DNA of 64,000 nt from Zeus faber (lineage: Eukaryota; Chordata; Actinopteri; Zeiformes; Zeidae). Of the stretch, positions 61,871-64,000 are shown one piece after another. The stretch's first letter is position 1, and the number at the start of each line of letters is the position of its first letter. The translations under genes and the position numbers were made by a program. Below the pieces are notes generated by a model, which saw nothing but the letters and a program-made list of their open reading frames with translations, did no database searches and was not told the origin of the DNA. Location: assembly GCA_960531495.1 (NCBI GenBank), contig OY482846.1:49790361-49854360 (forward strand), written 5' to 3'.

Positions 61871-62889
61871 CAATGATCAACATCAAATATGACACAAAGA
61901 CGCTCAAACTGGAGTTAGTTTGTGACGACGACTATGAGGTTGAGATTCGGTCGACATCCCTCGACCCTGCGAGCCAGATGTGCCGAGGGGTGTGTGCGGT
62001 TCCAGAGACACACAGGGGTTCGTGCCAGGTCCCCGAGGTGCTTGAAGTGCTTGAATTTCGTCCTGAGAAATGGAAGGCGCTGGAACACCACGAAAATAGC
62101 CCCCTGTTGTGCTGAAGGGCTTGAACGAGTCCTGGTGGGGTTGCCCTGCTTTTGTTATTCAGATGGTAACGTGACAGCAGCAGGATCCCTCTGATGAGAC
62201 GGGAAATCAAATCAAATGGGATCAGGCATCGCTGGAAATAATCAATCAATGATATGTTGATAAACTTAAACGACTGAGAGACAACGAGGTTAAGATGATA
62301 TTCTTCAATTAATAACGATCACATTGAAAATGGATGATATTTGTGTTGCATGAAGAAAATGAAAAAATGGTGCTTTTAAAAAAAAAAAAAGGGTCCTTGA
62401 AAGTCCCCGAACTTGGTTTTGTGACGGCAGAACGAGGCCCGCGTCTCACCTCCCCCCCGCTGCATCCACCTCTAGGCCGCTCCCCTCTGAGCCGGTGACT
62501 CATCCCCAACCCGATCCGGCGGTGACGTAGTTCCCCACCGCCGGCGGAGGACGCCGGCGAGGGTGTGCGTTTCGCCCAGGCCGGGGAAAAAAGACGACAC
62601 CTCGGGAACGGTTTGCGCGGCGGCAGAGGGCCACACGCCGGTGCGTGCGGAGTAGGTGCGGCGGGGGGGACGCGTGAGGGAGGTGTTTCCTGCTGCAACC
62701 AACTCCCCCCCCCCCCTTCTCTGCCTTCCCATGAATCCACCCGTGACCGCCTACTCTGTGGCCTCTGAACATTCGTGTCCCTGTGAATATCCGGTTCCTT
62801 CCAAAACACCGCCCCGGTGACGATATCGACAGTCTACGCTGCGTCACCGTGTCACTTCCTGTCACTTCCTGTCACTTCCTGCGTGTTTC

Positions 62890-63006
62890 CCAGCGATGGA
62901 AACAGCCACGGAGGAGCACATCAGAACATAGATAGAAGTAGCAGCCAGATCAAGCCTCCAGTATGGGATGTCTTTCATCAAATAAACACATGGATTACCA
63001 CTTTAA
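62890..63006. mobile_element. MITE-like copy, right part
   Basis: GATGGAAACAGCCACGGAGG, CATCAAATAAACA and a right end ATGGATTACCACTTTAA identical to the 34456-34472 terminus. Confidence 0.65.
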
Positions 63007-63731
63007 ACCAGGCCTCCAGTCGTCGTGCAGCAGCAGTGACTTGATTGGACGACGCCCACTTTTCTGACTGGTTCCCGGAGGTTTTGGGGCGGAGCTGGAT
63101 GATTTGATTCCACTTCCCCTCCGACCTGGAACCGACCACGGAGCCCCGCGTGTTTTGTCGGCTTGTGGCGGCGTCTCCGGCCTTTGCTTCCAGAAGCTTT
63201 GCCAGAAGTGAATGTGCAGCTCCAGCGGGGGGCCCCACGCCGACCTCGTGGCCCGGGGGGGAACCTCGCTGAACGGCGACTGGAGCCCAGGGGCCGCAGA
63301 GGGAGGCGTGCGACGCCGCCTCGGCTCACGGGCCCCTTCTCCTCCCGGGAAAGATGTTTGTGACGCCAGTACAAACAGGTTCAGCCTCGTAGCGTCTGAT
63401 GCGTGGTGGTGTCCGCGGTCACGGGTGGAGACTCGAGAGGACGCCGGGGACCCCCAGGGGCCCTGGACAGAAACAGTACTGAGTCCAGGAGAAAGGGATT
63501 TACACCCAGGACCGGCCCCTACGTTGATGGGGCCCTAAGTGGTGGGACGTGGGGGGCTGGCAGAAAGCCACATTCACCGTGTGGCCCCCACCCTGATAGT
63601 GTGGCCCCCCACCCTGGCGGTTGTGGCCCTAAACAACCACATCGAGTGTTGATGCCACGGCCCCCCTGTTTGGACCACACTTGGAAACCTAATGTTCAGA
63701 CATCTTGACATGATGGATGCTTGTGTATAAC

Positions 63732-63735
<4 letters not shown>

Positions 63736-63780
<45 letters not shown>
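63736..63780. repeat. (CA)n microsatellite
   Basis: About 22 CA units, with a related (GT)n stretch at about 63823-63851. Confidence 0.97.
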
Positions 63781-63784
<4 letters not shown>

Positions 63785-64000
63785 TGCAGACATAAATACA
63801 CACTTTCTTTACACTAAATATGTATGTGTGTGTGTGCGTGTGTGTGTGTGTGGGTTTGGGGGCAAATTTGTAATTTCTTTGCAAATACTTTGTCGCGTGG
63901 CAACAGGTTTTAGGAGACACAGAATCAATGAGATCAATGAACAATTCATGTGGTTATTGATGACGTCATTCTGTTGAGAACGTTTCATCGGCGCTCAAAG

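Overview
This window is teleost fish nuclear DNA. The genes are split into short exons with GT-AG introns. Long (CA)n/(GT)n tracts, several large minisatellites, a tRNA-derived SINE and small non-autonomous DNA transposons fill the space between exons. I see no bacterial operons, CRISPR arrays or intact transposase or reverse transcriptase genes.

Three genes can be rebuilt exon by exon, and they sit in the same order as on human 6q15. (1) The 3' end of mdn1 (midasin) lies on the + strand: 13 coding exons from 402 to 8914, encoding the last 586 residues with the C-terminal MIDAS/VWA domain. Its 3' UTR reaches about 10020 and carries a 121-bp (GT)n tract. (2) Complete lyrm2 lies on the + strand: three exons between 10653 and 12858, 88 residues, with a CRE-containing palindrome just upstream and a GC-AG second intron. 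(3) ankrd6 (diversin) lies on the - strand: 16 coding exons from 40466 down to 16450, 770 residues, converging tail to tail with lyrm2. It has a probable 5' UTR exon part with two short uORFs.

The products work in different processes: midasin in pre-60S ribosome maturation, LYRM2 in mitochondria, and ANKRD6 in switching Wnt signalling between the beta-catenin and planar polarity branches. Their adjacency is conserved synteny, not an operon.

From about 40.6 to 64 kb I find no coding gene. That region would be upstream of ankrd6 or inside a long 5' non-coding intron. It holds CpG-rich stretches (42.2-42.8, 46.1-46.5 kb) that could be promoter or first-exon candidates, two hAT-like elements, MITE-like copies, a SINE, long CA tracts and several tandem arrays.

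The most striking signal is that ankrd6 intron 5 consists almost wholly of a 10-bp minisatellite. On the transcribed strand each unit reproduces a 5' splice-site-like motif, and the array begins inside the authentic donor. Other tandem repeats also abut splice sites in ankrd6 and mdn1.
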